Assembly: GCA_963676095.1 (NCBI GenBank)
Contig: OY781040.1
Coordinates: forward strand, 2,480,001 to 2,544,000
DNA: 64,000 bases
Direction: 5' to 3'
From: G963676095 sp963676095
GTDB lineage: Bacteria; Bacteroidota; Bacteroidia; Bacteroidales; Prolixibacteraceae
Shown: piece by piece, positions 9,198-17,229 of the stretch
Layout: every line of letters starts with the position of its first letter
Position numbering within the stretch: position 1 is the stretch's first letter
Made by a program: the position numbers and the translations under genes
The notes under the pieces: generated by a model
Told to the model about the DNA's origin: nothing
What the model saw: the letters and a program-made list of their open reading frames with translations, nothing else
The model's database searches: none

Positions 9198-9824
9198 TTA
9201 TGACAAAAAAAATTCTGTAAAGCAGTGCAGAAGTAATACCTGCACAAGGAATACAGGCAGGTACTCGGATAAGTCTATCTTCAATAATTTTAAAGCCTTT
9301 GTGATGTTCGCCTCTACAGATTTGACTGAAATATCCAGCTCCAAGGCAATTTCCTGGTTTTTCTTTCCTTCGACCCGGCTCATGATAAATATTTGCTTAC
9401 ATTTGTCCGGTAATTTTTCAACAGAATCATTAATCAGCCGTTCCAACTCCGAAAATTCCAGAGAATTGAAATCCATCGAATCAAGTGTTTGCCGGGCAAT
9501 TAGGTTCTCCCTAACCTGGAGGATCTTATTTTCATATCGGTACTTGACTTTTAAGTGCCTTAAATCATCGAGACAATCTGATTTTGCATAAGTATATAAA
9601 AAGGAAACGATTCCGTTTTGCGTTTTTATCTTTTCCCTGTTCAGCCAAAGATGAATAAATGCTTCCTGGGCATGATTCCTTGCTTTTTCAAGATCATTGA
9701 TAAAATGAGTACAAAAACCCACGATTCGATTATAATTTAACTGGAATATTTCTTCGAAAACTTTTTCATCTCCTTGATTAAAACGAAGCATAAACGAATC
9801 AGTATGGCTGTAACTCCTATTCAT
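9198..9824 (-). CDS. ECF sigma factor (SusC/FecR-linked)
   Basis: A 208-residue RNA polymerase sigma-70 factor of the extracytoplasmic-function type. Region 2 runs from about residue 15 to 90 (FNQGDEKVFEEIFQ, NHAQEAFIHLWLNREK). Region 4 lies at ~135-190 (LPDKCKQIFIMSRVEGKKNQEIALELDISVKSVEANITKALK), carrying the helix-turn-helix. The last ~20 residues are hydrophobic (LPVFLVQVLLLHCF), a common tail in this Bacteroidota group. It should direct transcription of the downstream susC operon when FecR releases it. A perfect inverted repeat lies 32 bp upstream of the start. Confidence 0.92.
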   Translation of the reverse strand: MNRSYSHTDSFMLRFNQGDEKVFEEIFQLNYNRIVGFCTHFINDLEKARNHAQEAFIHLWLNREKIKTQNGIVSFLYTYAKSDCLDDLRHLKVKYRYENKILQVRENLIARQTLDSMDFNSLEFSELERLINDSVEKLPDKCKQIFIMSRVEGKKNQEIALELDISVKSVEANITKALKLLKIDLSEYLPVFLVQVLLLHCFTEFFLS

Positions 9825-9855
9825 TCTTCCTACAAAAAAACATTTTCAGTTACAA

Positions 9856-9887
9856 ATATGATATTTTTCGACAAAAAAATATCATAT
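9856..9887. repeat. Perfect 13-bp inverted repeat upstream of the sigma gene
   Basis: ATATGATATTTTT (9856-9868) and AAAAATATCATAT (9875-9887) are exact reverse complements around CGACAA. The repeat sits 32 bp before the sigma start codon. It could be an operator for the sigma promoter or an AT-rich hairpin in the leader; GC content is too low for a classic terminator. Confidence 0.6.
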
Positions 9888-10030
9888 CCTATTACAAAAT
9901 GATAAAAAACAGTTATTCGTATGGGTCCCTTATCTCTACTTGTCATCCGGACAAGTAACACCCACAGAACCTGTCTCTGTAAATGAATCCGGCAGGATTG
10001 CCATATTGAAGGAAGGACAGGGACAAGAAA

Positions 10031-10054
10031 TTCCGGGGAAAAAAATCCCCGGAA
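10031..10054 (-). terminator. Terminator-like hairpin after the TonB siderophore receptor
   Basis: TTCCGGGGA (10031-10039) pairs with TCCCCGGAA (10046-10054) around a poly-A/T loop. It begins 8 bp beyond the receptor stop codon. The following bases in the transcript are AUUUCUUG, a short U-rich run, so it is a reasonable intrinsic terminator. Confidence 0.65.
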
Positions 10055-10061
10055 CATTTTA

Positions 10062-12437
10062 CTAAAAAATGTAAGACACGGCTCCCGTAAAACGGGTTGG
10101 ATTTTGAGGGGCCAAACGGTATGACCAGTATTTTTCATTAGTAAGATTATCGACTTTAACAGCAACACGGAAATGCTTGTTTTGCCAGCCTGCCGAAACG
10201 TCCATTGTTAAATAGGATGGAATAACAACCTGCGTTTCCGTGGTATTGGTTTGCCAGGAGGAACTTCCGTAATTTCCGCCAAAACCAATATTAAATCCAT
10301 CCAAAACTCCAGAAGGTAAATCATAATTCAACCACCAGTTTACAGTCGTTTCGGGTCCCGCTGATGCCGGGCGCAACCCGTTAATGGTTTCGTCAGCCTT
10401 CATGTATTTACTGTCATTATAGGCAAACCCGGCCAGTACGGTTAGTCCTTTGGTAGCATTGGCCGTCAGTTGTATTTCCACTCCCCGGCTTTTCTGTTCC
10501 CCGTCCTGAATAGAGTAATCTGCATCAGCCGGGTCGTCGCGTAAAATATCCCTGACCAGAATATCGTAATAGCTTGCATACCCGGATAAACGCTTATGCC
10601 AGATATCGGCTTTCACCCCGGCTTCGTATTGAATAGCATTTTCCGGCTTGAATGTATTGCCGGCCTTATCGGTCCCGTTCTGGTTGGTAAATCCGTTCAT
10701 GTAGTTGCCAAAGACAGCGAGTTTGTCCTGTACAACCTGGTAAACAAGCCCCATCTTTGGTGATAAAACCGTCTGATGATATTTCCCGGTGGTACTCCCG
10801 GCTGAAAGGTCGTAAGTTCCCTTATCCCTGAAATGATCCAGCCGGAGGCTCATCATAACACTCAACTGCCTGGCTAAACTGATTACATCAGAAACATAAC
10901 TGGTGTATGTGTTCCGTTGGTTATTCTCCATTCGCCTGGTGGCGCCGGCTGCCTCCGAATCGATGTACGAACGGTTAAAGGTCTGGTAATAATCATCCAG
11001 GGAACCCCGGAAGTCAACAGTTGCAGAATACACATTTGCCGTGTTCCTCCGGGATGAATAATTGTAATAATCCAGACCGAATACCATTTTGTGCCCGAGC
11101 CCCAGCCAGTTAAATTCACCAATAAAATTCTGCTGAACATCTGTCGAATAATAGTTATACCCGCCTGTCGTAATTGTTGCCCTCAATGTCGTGTCCGAAC
11201 GTCCGGTCAGCTGGGTCGTATAGCCATCGAACCCCGAATAGGTACGCGATAGGGCTGACTGAGATCTCCAGTGATTATTCAAATCCGCATCCACCCGCAG
11301 GAACAAATTCAGCGATGTCGAGTTGTAAGCGACTTCATTGCTGGCGAAAGAACGTTTGTACGGGATACCCATATCGGCAATAGTTCTCTTCCCGGAGATT
11401 TTGGAATAGGGGGCAAAACGAACAGGTGATGTCCCGTTATTCCTGCCATATTCCAGATCGGCCAGGATAGCGGCTTTATCCGACAGCTTATAGCTGACAG
11501 AAGGGGCCAAAGCTACGGTATTATTAAACCCGGCATCCTGAAAGCTATTTTCCCGGTGCACAGCACCGTTCATACGGAACAACAAAGATTCATCCTTTTT
11601 TAGCGGATGGTTGACGTCGACAGATAACCGGTTCAGGTTCCAGCTCCCGCCCGCGTAGTCAATTTCAAGGCTCCTGCCCGGAAGGGGGCATTTGGTCACC
11701 CGGTTCAATAATCCTCCATACGAAACGACACTACTTCCGAACAAGGTTGCAGAAGGCCCTTTAATCACTTCAATACGGACGACATTAACCGGATCGATGC
11801 TGGTTTGCAGAAATGTTGCCAGCCCGTTCCTGAATTTTGGTTCAGTCGTAAAACCCCGGGAAAGAAAAACAATCCGGTTTTGGTTGAAACGAACGGGAAC
11901 GCCGGCCCCCGGAACATTCTTCAGGGCGCCATCCAGATTCGTGCTTACCTGCTGTTTCAGCAACTTGTCTGAAACCGTTACATAAACCTGTGGATTTTCC
12001 AGGTTTTTAATTGGCAAACGGGCCACATAATCCGATTCCTCAATATGGGCAACATTCATTTTCCGGTTGACAACAATCTCCGAAATCAATTGATCCGAAG
12101 CTTTCAGCACCAGCCGGCCCAGATCAATATGCATTTTATTGCCGGTAATCTCAACGCTTTTATTTTGGCTATCACAACCAGTATATGAAAAAGTCAGTGT
12201 ATAGTTCCCCGGTTCCAGCTTTAACGAGAAACCTCCGTTAAGATTGGTTGTTGTACCATGGTCCGTTCCCGTTACAGCTACCGAAGCATAGGCCAAAGCA
12301 ATCCCGCTTTCATTGACCAGTTGTCCCCTTACGGTACCTTTCTCTTTTGTTAAGGCAAAAGTAACCTGTCCGCTTAAGCAGAAAAGTAAAAGCAATAGTC
12401 CCCAATGTACGGACTTGCGAAATAGTTTATCCATCAT
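10062..12437 (-). CDS. TonB-dependent siderophore-type receptor
   Basis: A 791-residue outer-membrane receptor of the FhuA/FpvA-like (TonB-siderophor) class, distinct from the SusC proteins here because it lacks an STN domain and a SusD partner. The order is a signal peptide (~1-28), a carboxypeptidase-regulatory-like domain (GTVRGQLVNESGIALAYASV, ~35-115), a plug (GALKNVPGAGVPVRFNQNRI, IEVIKGPSATLFGSSVVSYG), and a 22-strand-type barrel ending in the family signature YWSYRLAPQNPTRFTGAVSYIF with terminal phenylalanine. It likely imports a ferric siderophore, TonB-dependent. It appears to be its own transcription unit: ~290 bp separate it from the upstream agaI-like gene, and a hairpin follows it. 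Confidence 0.88.
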   Translation of the reverse strand: MMDKLFRKSVHWGLLLLLFCLSGQVTFALTKEKGTVRGQLVNESGIALAYASVAVTGTDHGTTTNLNGGFSLKLEPGNYTLTFSYTGCDSQNKSVEITGNKMHIDLGRLVLKASDQLISEIVVNRKMNVAHIEESDYVARLPIKNLENPQVYVTVSDKLLKQQVSTNLDGALKNVPGAGVPVRFNQNRIVFLSRGFTTEPKFRNGLATFLQTSIDPVNVVRIEVIKGPSATLFGSSVVSYGGLLNRVTKCPLPGRSLEIDYAGGSWNLNRLSVDVNHPLKKDESLLFRMNGAVHRENSFQDAGFNNTVALAPSVSYKLSDKAAILADLEYGRNNGTSPVRFAPYSKISGKRTIADMGIPYKRSFASNEVAYNSTSLNLFLRVDADLNNHWRSQSALSRTYSGFDGYTTQLTGRSDTTLRATITTGGYNYYSTDVQQNFIGEFNWLGLGHKMVFGLDYYNYSSRRNTANVYSATVDFRGSLDDYYQTFNRSYIDSEAAGATRRMENNQRNTYTSYVSDVISLARQLSVMMSLRLDHFRDKGTYDLSAGSTTGKYHQTVLSPKMGLVYQVVQDKLAVFGNYMNGFTNQNGTDKAGNTFKPENAIQYEAGVKADIWHKRLSGYASYYDILVRDILRDDPADADYSIQDGEQKSRGVEIQLTANATKGLTVLAGFAYNDSKYMKADETINGLRPASAGPETTVNWWLNYDLPSGVLDGFNIGFGGNYGSSSWQTNTTETQVVIPSYLTMDVSAGWQNKHFRVAVKVDNLTNEKYWSYRLAPQNPTRFTGAVSYIF

Positions 12438-12685
12438 TTATATTTTAGGTTTTATACAGGCCTGATTAGAATTTGGCGTCAGGATTATATCTAATTGAAC
12501 GGTGAAATTAGGATTACCAATAATACCTTTCAATCCCTAAAACATGGCATAAATCAGCCCGGTCCAAAACAGGCGCTTCATTAGCCGGAGCTGATAAAGA
12601 TGAATAAATTACTTATTTTAAGAATGTTATATTTCAGAATAGTTCACGGGCACTGGAATGAATAAAAGAATCTGCCAACATTTGG

Positions 12686-12704
12686 GGATATCCGAACGAT
12701 ATCC
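12686..12704. other. Small stem-loop downstream of the agaI-like gene
   Basis: GGATATC (12686-12692) pairs with GATATCC (12698-12704) about 20 bp past the agaI-like stop. A weak transcription end for the amino-sugar operon is possible, but no good U-tract follows. The rest of the 288-bp gap 12438-12725 should hold the receptor promoter; no clear Fur-like or TAnnTTTG element was recognised in it. Confidence 0.4.
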
Positions 12705-12725
12705 GGCAAATAAAATTTAATCTGA

Positions 12726-13466
12726 TCAACACAAAGATTTATCTGGTTGTTTTTTTCCTATTGAGCTTTTTTCAATCAGGCAAACGACATTCGGGTGTAA
12801 CCATAAAAACGACGCAGGCACCGAATTACTGATCTCCTGAGACAAAAACCTGTTGACAACAGCCTTTTTTTGCGATCCGTTAATCAACATAATGATCTTC
12901 TCCGAGTTCAAAATATCTGCCATTCCCAATGTCAGGCCATAAGTTGGTTTTACCGGCATTTCAGTTGCCATTGGGTGTTGAAGGGTGGTATCCGAAAGTC
13001 CGGCGACATGGCAGTAAGGATGCAAGAAGCTGCCTGGCTCGTTAAGCGCTAAATGCCCGTTCATTCCAAGACCTAAAATACATAACCCGATCGGGCCATT
13101 CTGATCCAGGTTTTCCTGAATACGCCTGCATTCGCCTGAAGGATTCTCCGGATTGCTAATAAACCCAACGTACCGCTCCCCGGAAACATTTAATGGACGA
13201 ATGAGGCGCTCCTGCAAATAGGATTCACAAGTACCGGGATATTCCATGGGAATTCCGCCCCATTCGTCAAGTTTGAGGATTCGCACCTGCGAAAAAAGTC
13301 CCGGACTTTTTTGATATTCGGCAGCCAGTAAATCGTATGTCCCGGTGGGACTTCCTCCCGTTGCTACACAAAGCAAAAGTTCTTTATTTCGCTGAATCTC
13401 CTGAACAATTATGTCTTTCGCTTTCAGGCTTAATTCTTCGTAAGTATCACAAATATCTATCTTCAT
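12726..13466 (-). CDS. agaI: Galactosamine-6-phosphate isomerase/deaminase (AgaI-like, NagB superfamily)
   Basis: A 246-residue cytosolic NagB-fold enzyme. Visible motifs are CVATGGSPTGTY (phosphate loop), ILKLDEWGGIP, the active-site ILGLGMNGHLALNEPG, and a C-terminal VPASFLWLHPNVVCLI. These match E. coli AgaI more closely than glucosamine-6-phosphate deaminase NagB: the wording KLDEW, PGTCESYLQ and ASFLWLH is AgaI-type, as I recall that sequence. The expected reaction is galactosamine-6-phosphate to tagatose-6-phosphate or a fructose-6-phosphate-like product plus ammonia. It is the last gene of a three-gene operon divergent from a DeoR-family regulator, consistent with galactosamine or N-acetylgalactosamine catabolism. 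No deacetylase or kinase is nearby. NagB itself is the main alternative. Confidence 0.8.
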   Translation of the reverse strand: MKIDICDTYEELSLKAKDIIVQEIQRNKELLLCVATGGSPTGTYDLLAAEYQKSPGLFSQVRILKLDEWGGIPMEYPGTCESYLQERLIRPLNVSGERYVGFISNPENPSGECRRIQENLDQNGPIGLCILGLGMNGHLALNEPGSFLHPYCHVAGLSDTTLQHPMATEMPVKPTYGLTLGMADILNSEKIIMLINGSQKKAVVNRFLSQEISNSVPASFLWLHPNVVCLIEKSSIGKKQPDKSLC

Positions 13467-13547
13467 ACGTTTATTTTATCGCGAATAAATGTATTCAGGA
13501 CCAGCCTCAATACATTTATTCACTTCCTTGCAGCCCGACCGGATAAG

Positions 13548-15068
13548 TTAAAATTTAAGTTCTCCCCAGCCTTGCCGGTATTCTCTCTTTACAAACTGAT
13601 TGGCCTGCTCAAAATTTGTTATCCGCATATTGGGCCCATCCCACTTGTAATTGATATATCTTCCCGGGAATGTAAATCCTTCCATTTCTCCATATACGGG
13701 ATCTACGCGCTTAATTTTATCCCGGATGCTGAAACTTCTCAGGATCAGGTTGCCCATCAAAACGGTTTCTGTCAATGGCCCGGCGTAACCTTCGAACGGT
13801 GAACTAAGTTCCGCGTTCCCGGATCCGGCAATACAGGCGTCGATCCATTGCCAATAATGGCCATCCATGTCGCCGGTTACCCTCGGGTACTTTTTAGGTA
13901 CATTCACCACTTTATTTAACGACAGGGGCAGTAGCACGGGGTTTCGTCCTCCCCATCCACAGGCGGCTTTCCCTTTCGTTCCAACAAACAAAGTGCTCCC
14001 TTCGTAGTCGTTCAGCCCGGTAAAATCCCCAAGGATATCGTTCATATTGCCATCTCCTTCCAGTTCAGCCGGGCGTTCTGGGGTGATCCCGCCATCCATC
14101 CAGTAAAGGTCAAGGTTTTTACCATTCTTTAACGTGTACCTGAATTTGATCGAACTTGAAACAGGTCCGCTCTCGGGATACTGGGCTTCAGAAAAGATAC
14201 CGTCGTAAACAGTGCTGGCACTTCCGGAAACTTCGGTTGGATAACCTAATCCGAGCAACTTGAATGCAGGTCCGATGATATGGCACCCCATGTCGCCCAG
14301 GGCCCCGGTCCCAAACTGCCACCAGCCCCGCCAGTTAAAAGGTACAAGGTTTTCAATGTAATTGGTTTGAGGCGCAGTGCCGAGCCATAAATCCCAGTTA
14401 AGTTCCCTGGGGATTTTTGCTGTTGCCTTTGGCCAGGGGATTCCCTGTGGCCATACCGGCCTGTCTGTCCAGCAATAAACCTTTTCAATCTCCCCCAGGA
14501 TACCGGCCTCAATCCATTCGCGCAAGGTCCTCAGTCCATCGCACGAAGCCCCCTGATCGCCCATCTGGGTGACCACCTTGTATTTTTTTGCCGCTTCGGT
14601 TAAAACACGGGCCTCGTAAATATCGTGCGACAAAGGTTTTTGCAAATAGAGATGCTTATTCAATTGCATGGCGCTCAGCCCGACGATGGCATGGTTGTGA
14701 TCGGGTATGGCCACAGTTACGGCATCAAAATTTTTGCTTTCCTTATCGAACATCTCTCTCCAGTCGTGAAAAAACGGAGCTTTAGGAAATTGGTTGCGCA
14801 TAGGTACAGCCATCCGGTCGTCTACATCGCACAAATGCGAGATAACCGCGTTATTTTTAGGTGTTTTCATATGTGTCTGGATATCTGCAGCCCCTTCACC
14901 CCCACAACCAATAGCGGCAATGTAAAGTTTATCGCTTGGCACAACATGGCCTAACCCACTAACCGTAAAACTTGGCAAAATCGTTACGGCAGCCACTCCC
15001 GAAGCAGTCAGCCCTACAAAATCCCGGCGGGACATCTGTTTGGTATTTGAATGGTTATTTGTCGTCAT
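13548..15068 (-). CDS. Tat-exported Gfo/Idh/MocA-family NAD(P)-dependent oxidoreductase
   Basis: A 506-residue protein with a twin-arginine signal (QMSRRDFVGLTASGVAAVTI, residues ~11-30). A Rossmann domain (LYIAAIGCGGEGAADI) follows, then DAVTVAIPDHNHAIV and the family catalytic-loop position reading QKPLSHD, where the classical motif is EKP. A C-terminal alpha/beta domain (GALGDMGCHIIGPAFKLLGLG) of the bacterial GFO_IDH_MocA C2 type follows. Family members oxidise or reduce sugar carbons, and some catalyse C3 oxidation of glycosides. The neighbouring DUF1080 gene (28 bp upstream, same strand) belongs to the 3-keto-disaccharide hydrolase family, so the pair likely oxidise then cleave a glycoside in the periplasm. 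GH109-like glycosidase activity is an alternative. Confidence 0.82.
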   Translation of the reverse strand: MTTNNHSNTKQMSRRDFVGLTASGVAAVTILPSFTVSGLGHVVPSDKLYIAAIGCGGEGAADIQTHMKTPKNNAVISHLCDVDDRMAVPMRNQFPKAPFFHDWREMFDKESKNFDAVTVAIPDHNHAIVGLSAMQLNKHLYLQKPLSHDIYEARVLTEAAKKYKVVTQMGDQGASCDGLRTLREWIEAGILGEIEKVYCWTDRPVWPQGIPWPKATAKIPRELNWDLWLGTAPQTNYIENLVPFNWRGWWQFGTGALGDMGCHIIGPAFKLLGLGYPTEVSGSASTVYDGIFSEAQYPESGPVSSSIKFRYTLKNGKNLDLYWMDGGITPERPAELEGDGNMNDILGDFTGLNDYEGSTLFVGTKGKAACGWGGRNPVLLPLSLNKVVNVPKKYPRVTGDMDGHYWQWIDACIAGSGNAELSSPFEGYAGPLTETVLMGNLILRSFSIRDKIKRVDPVYGEMEGFTFPGRYINYKWDGPNMRITNFEQANQFVKREYRQGWGELKF

Positions 15069-15096
15069 CGTAACCCGGTTTTGTTTGGATTTTTAA

Positions 15097-15822
15097 TTAT
15101 TCTGAAACTTTGTCTTCTTTTGTCAATGGCCGTACTTCTACTTTTCGGAAGTAAACCACATCGTTATCTCCATGATTTTGCAAGCCAATAAACCCATATT
15201 CCGGGCGCGGCCCACGAAACGGCTCAAAATCGAACTTGCGTTCCGGCACCGGGTCTCCTTCTTTAAAATCAGTAACCTTTACCCCGTTAATATAGACAAT
15301 AGTGCGAAGTCCGTCCAGGTAAATCTCTGTCGTGTTCCATTCAGGCCCGGGTTTTCCAGGTTTGGCCAAAGGTTTGGTAAGCGAGTAGAGTGTCCCGGTG
15401 TAATGGTAATCATCCTCATTTGAAAGTTCCGGTTTGTTATCAATCTGAACTTCATAACCATAAAAAACAGGCATCCATTCTTCATAAGGTTCAATCGGAA
15501 TGCGGGTAAAAATCCCGGAATTACTGTTTTCATCGCGCATTTTCCATTCCACACGGATGACACAATTCCCAAACTTTTCACCGGACCAGTAAAGCAGGCC
15601 CATTCCTCCATGACCCCGTATCATTCCGTCTTCCACTGACATTGATCCGGGACCGACATGTTTCCAGCCCGTAAGGTCTTTGCCGTTAAAAAGCTGTCGC
15701 CATTCTGTTTTTGCATCTTTTTTTTCCCCCGAAGCCTGTGGCCTGGTACTTGAATACCCAAAGGGCACTAATACAAAAAACAAAAAACTGAGCATTAACT
15801 GTTTAGAATTTAATCGTTTCAT
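15097..15822 (-). CDS. DUF1080 / 3-keto-disaccharide hydrolase-family secreted protein
   Basis: A 241-residue protein with a Sec signal (KQLMLSFLFFVLVPFGYS, ~5-25). A single concanavalin-like jelly-roll follows, typical of PF06439: WRQLFNGKDLTGWKHVGPG near the start, GHGGMGLLYWSGEKFGNCVIRVEWKM, then NSNSGIFTRIPIE and a C-terminal GFIGLQNHGDNDVVYFRKVEV. These landmarks are diagnostic of the family. Members cleave 3-keto-glycosides, and they are often encoded beside Gfo/Idh/MocA dehydrogenases, as here. It is the first gene of the operon reading away from the DeoR-type regulator, so its promoter must lie in 15823-16233, where operator-like repeats are found. Confidence 0.87.
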   Translation of the reverse strand: MKRLNSKQLMLSFLFFVLVPFGYSSTRPQASGEKKDAKTEWRQLFNGKDLTGWKHVGPGSMSVEDGMIRGHGGMGLLYWSGEKFGNCVIRVEWKMRDENSNSGIFTRIPIEPYEEWMPVFYGYEVQIDNKPELSNEDDYHYTGTLYSLTKPLAKPGKPGPEWNTTEIYLDGLRTIVYINGVKVTDFKEGDPVPERKFDFEPFRGPRPEYGFIGLQNHGDNDVVYFRKVEVRPLTKEDKVSE

Positions 15823-15955
15823 TTTAATCAGGTTTTTGAGAAAAAAACGTTTTTGTTGATATTTGAGCCTTCTGTACTATTTAAATAACACACTTTCCTG
15901 TTTAAACAAGAAAGGACTCTGTAAATGTATGATATTATTTTAATGTTTCACAACA

Positions 15956-16108
15956 TTTCGTTTTAAATTTTATATTAATTTCGTATAGTTTTATTTTCCA
16001 AACGAAACGAAACCTGGCAACAGAAAACATAACTGAAAATAGTAATAAAACAGTATAGATAAATGACATAATAATTTTCACAAAACAGGTTGTATTCCGT
16101 TTTGTTTT
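15956..16108. promoter_or_regulatory. AgaR/DeoR-type operator cluster in the divergent promoter
   Basis: Within the 411-bp divergent region 15823-16233 there are three TTTCG/TTTT-type repeats. AAACGAAACGAAACC at 16000-16014 reads TTTCGTTTCGTTT on the other strand. TTCCGTTTTGTTTT is at 16095-16108, and TTTCGTTTTA at 15956-15965. The first two fit the period-5 TTTC-R-TTT-Y-R-TTT pattern that I recall for E. coli AgaR, with at most one mismatch each. The adjacent DeoR-family protein is the natural ligand. The remaining sequence is AT-rich with no gene seen. Confidence 0.55.
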
Positions 16109-16164
16109 TAAACTGTAAGAAAACAATTCCGCTTGATCCGGCTAAATAATCTGTGTTTTATGGT

Positions 16165-16172
16165 TACTTTTG
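16165..16172 (+). promoter_or_regulatory. Putative Bacteroidota -7 element for the DeoR-type gene
   Basis: TACTTTTG fits the TAnnTTTG -7 consensus of Bacteroidota housekeeping promoters and lies 61 bp upstream of the regulator's ATG. No convincing -33 TTTG is present at the usual spacing. Confidence 0.4.
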
Positions 16173-16233
16173 GAAGGAGAAAACGGAACAAATAACTTAA
16201 CATCAGCCTGGGCAAAATTTTAAATCACCGGAT

Positions 16234-17037
16234 ATGAAGAAAACCCAAACTATTTCAACAGTTGAAAGACGCCGGATCATTATGGAAGAGATCCAGCAAA
16301 ATAAGCAAGTAAATATTTTTCAACTGAAAGCCCGGTTTAATGTCAGTGAAGTGACTTTGCGAAAAGATTTACGTTACCTGGAGAATAAAAATCTTCTTAT
16401 TCGTTCAAGGGGTGGCGCCATGATCTCTGTTAAGGTAGGAGAAGACTTATCTGTAGAAAAGCGAATGGTTCTGAATCTCGACTTAAAGAAATCCATCGCC
16501 AGGGCTGCAAGTGCATTAATCAAGGAAGGCGATACAATTATTCTGGATTCGGGGACAACCCTGATGCAGATGACCAACCATCTGGGGAAAATAAAGAAAC
16601 TGACAGTGATCACCAATGCCCTGGATATTGCAGTTAAGCTTTCCGAATTTAATCATTTAAAAATTATTGTTCCCGGTGGCCTGTTTCGAAAAAAGTCGTT
16701 TTCACTTGTCGGGGTAACTGCCGTTGAAAACCTTCAAATGTTCAGGGCTGACAAATATTTTGTAAGTGCTGATGGCCTTAATAAAGAAGGTCTCTTCACT
16801 TCAAATCTCGAAGAAGGTCAGATTGCAAAGATAATTATGTCAAATGCAAAGAAAAACATTGTACTTGCCGATTCGAGTAAATTTGACAGAAATGGAATCA
16901 TTAACTATGCCCCACTTTCCAGAATCCATACCCTGGTTACGGATAAAAATATACCTGAGATTTATCAGAGCCTCTTTAAAGAGCTTGGAATTAAAGTTGT
17001 TATTGCCGAAGAGAAAATTGATAACACGTCAGATTAA
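16234..17037 (+). CDS. DeoR/GlpR-family sugar-phosphate-responsive repressor, AgaR-like
   Basis: A 267-residue repressor. The N-terminal winged helix (ERRRIIMEEIQQNKQVNIFQLKARFNVSEVTLRKDLRYL, residues ~10-50) is the DeoR HTH, followed by RSRGGAM. The C-terminal sugar-phosphate isomerase-like sensor domain shows DTIILDSGTTLMQM, LTVITNALDIA, VPGGLFRKKSFSLVG and ADKYFVSADGL. It is divergent from the agaI/oxidoreductase/DUF1080 operon, and TTTCGTTT-type repeats lie between. By inference it represses that operon until an amino-sugar phosphate binds. It could instead regulate the uptake locus that follows on the same strand, 192 bp downstream. Confidence 0.88.
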   Translation: MKKTQTISTVERRRIIMEEIQQNKQVNIFQLKARFNVSEVTLRKDLRYLENKNLLIRSRGGAMISVKVGEDLSVEKRMVLNLDLKKSIARAASALIKEGDTIILDSGTTLMQMTNHLGKIKKLTVITNALDIAVKLSEFNHLKIIVPGGLFRKKSFSLVGVTAVENLQMFRADKYFVSADGLNKEGLFTSNLEEGQIAKIIMSNAKKNIVLADSSKFDRNGIINYAPLSRIHTLVTDKNIPEIYQSLFKELGIKVVIAEEKIDNTSD

Positions 17038-17229
17038 AAGTTTTCTGAAAGCTAAATGTGTGACTGAAAGAACAAGCCCGCTTGCCTGGATTATGCACGT
17101 AACATCCTTATTCCCTGTCATAAATATTATTACTCCCGGCATGTTCTTTATCGGAAATCTTTTGGTATTTTTATCCGCCCGGGATGGCAAAGAACAACTA
17201 TTAATGAACTACCTTTTAGAGAGATATAC

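Noticed and set aside
13548..15068. GH109 alpha-N-acetylgalactosaminidase
   Set aside because: GH109 enzymes share the Tat signal and Rossmann fold, and the AgaI neighbour fits, but I could not see GH109-specific motifs. The generic Gfo/Idh/MocA call is safer.
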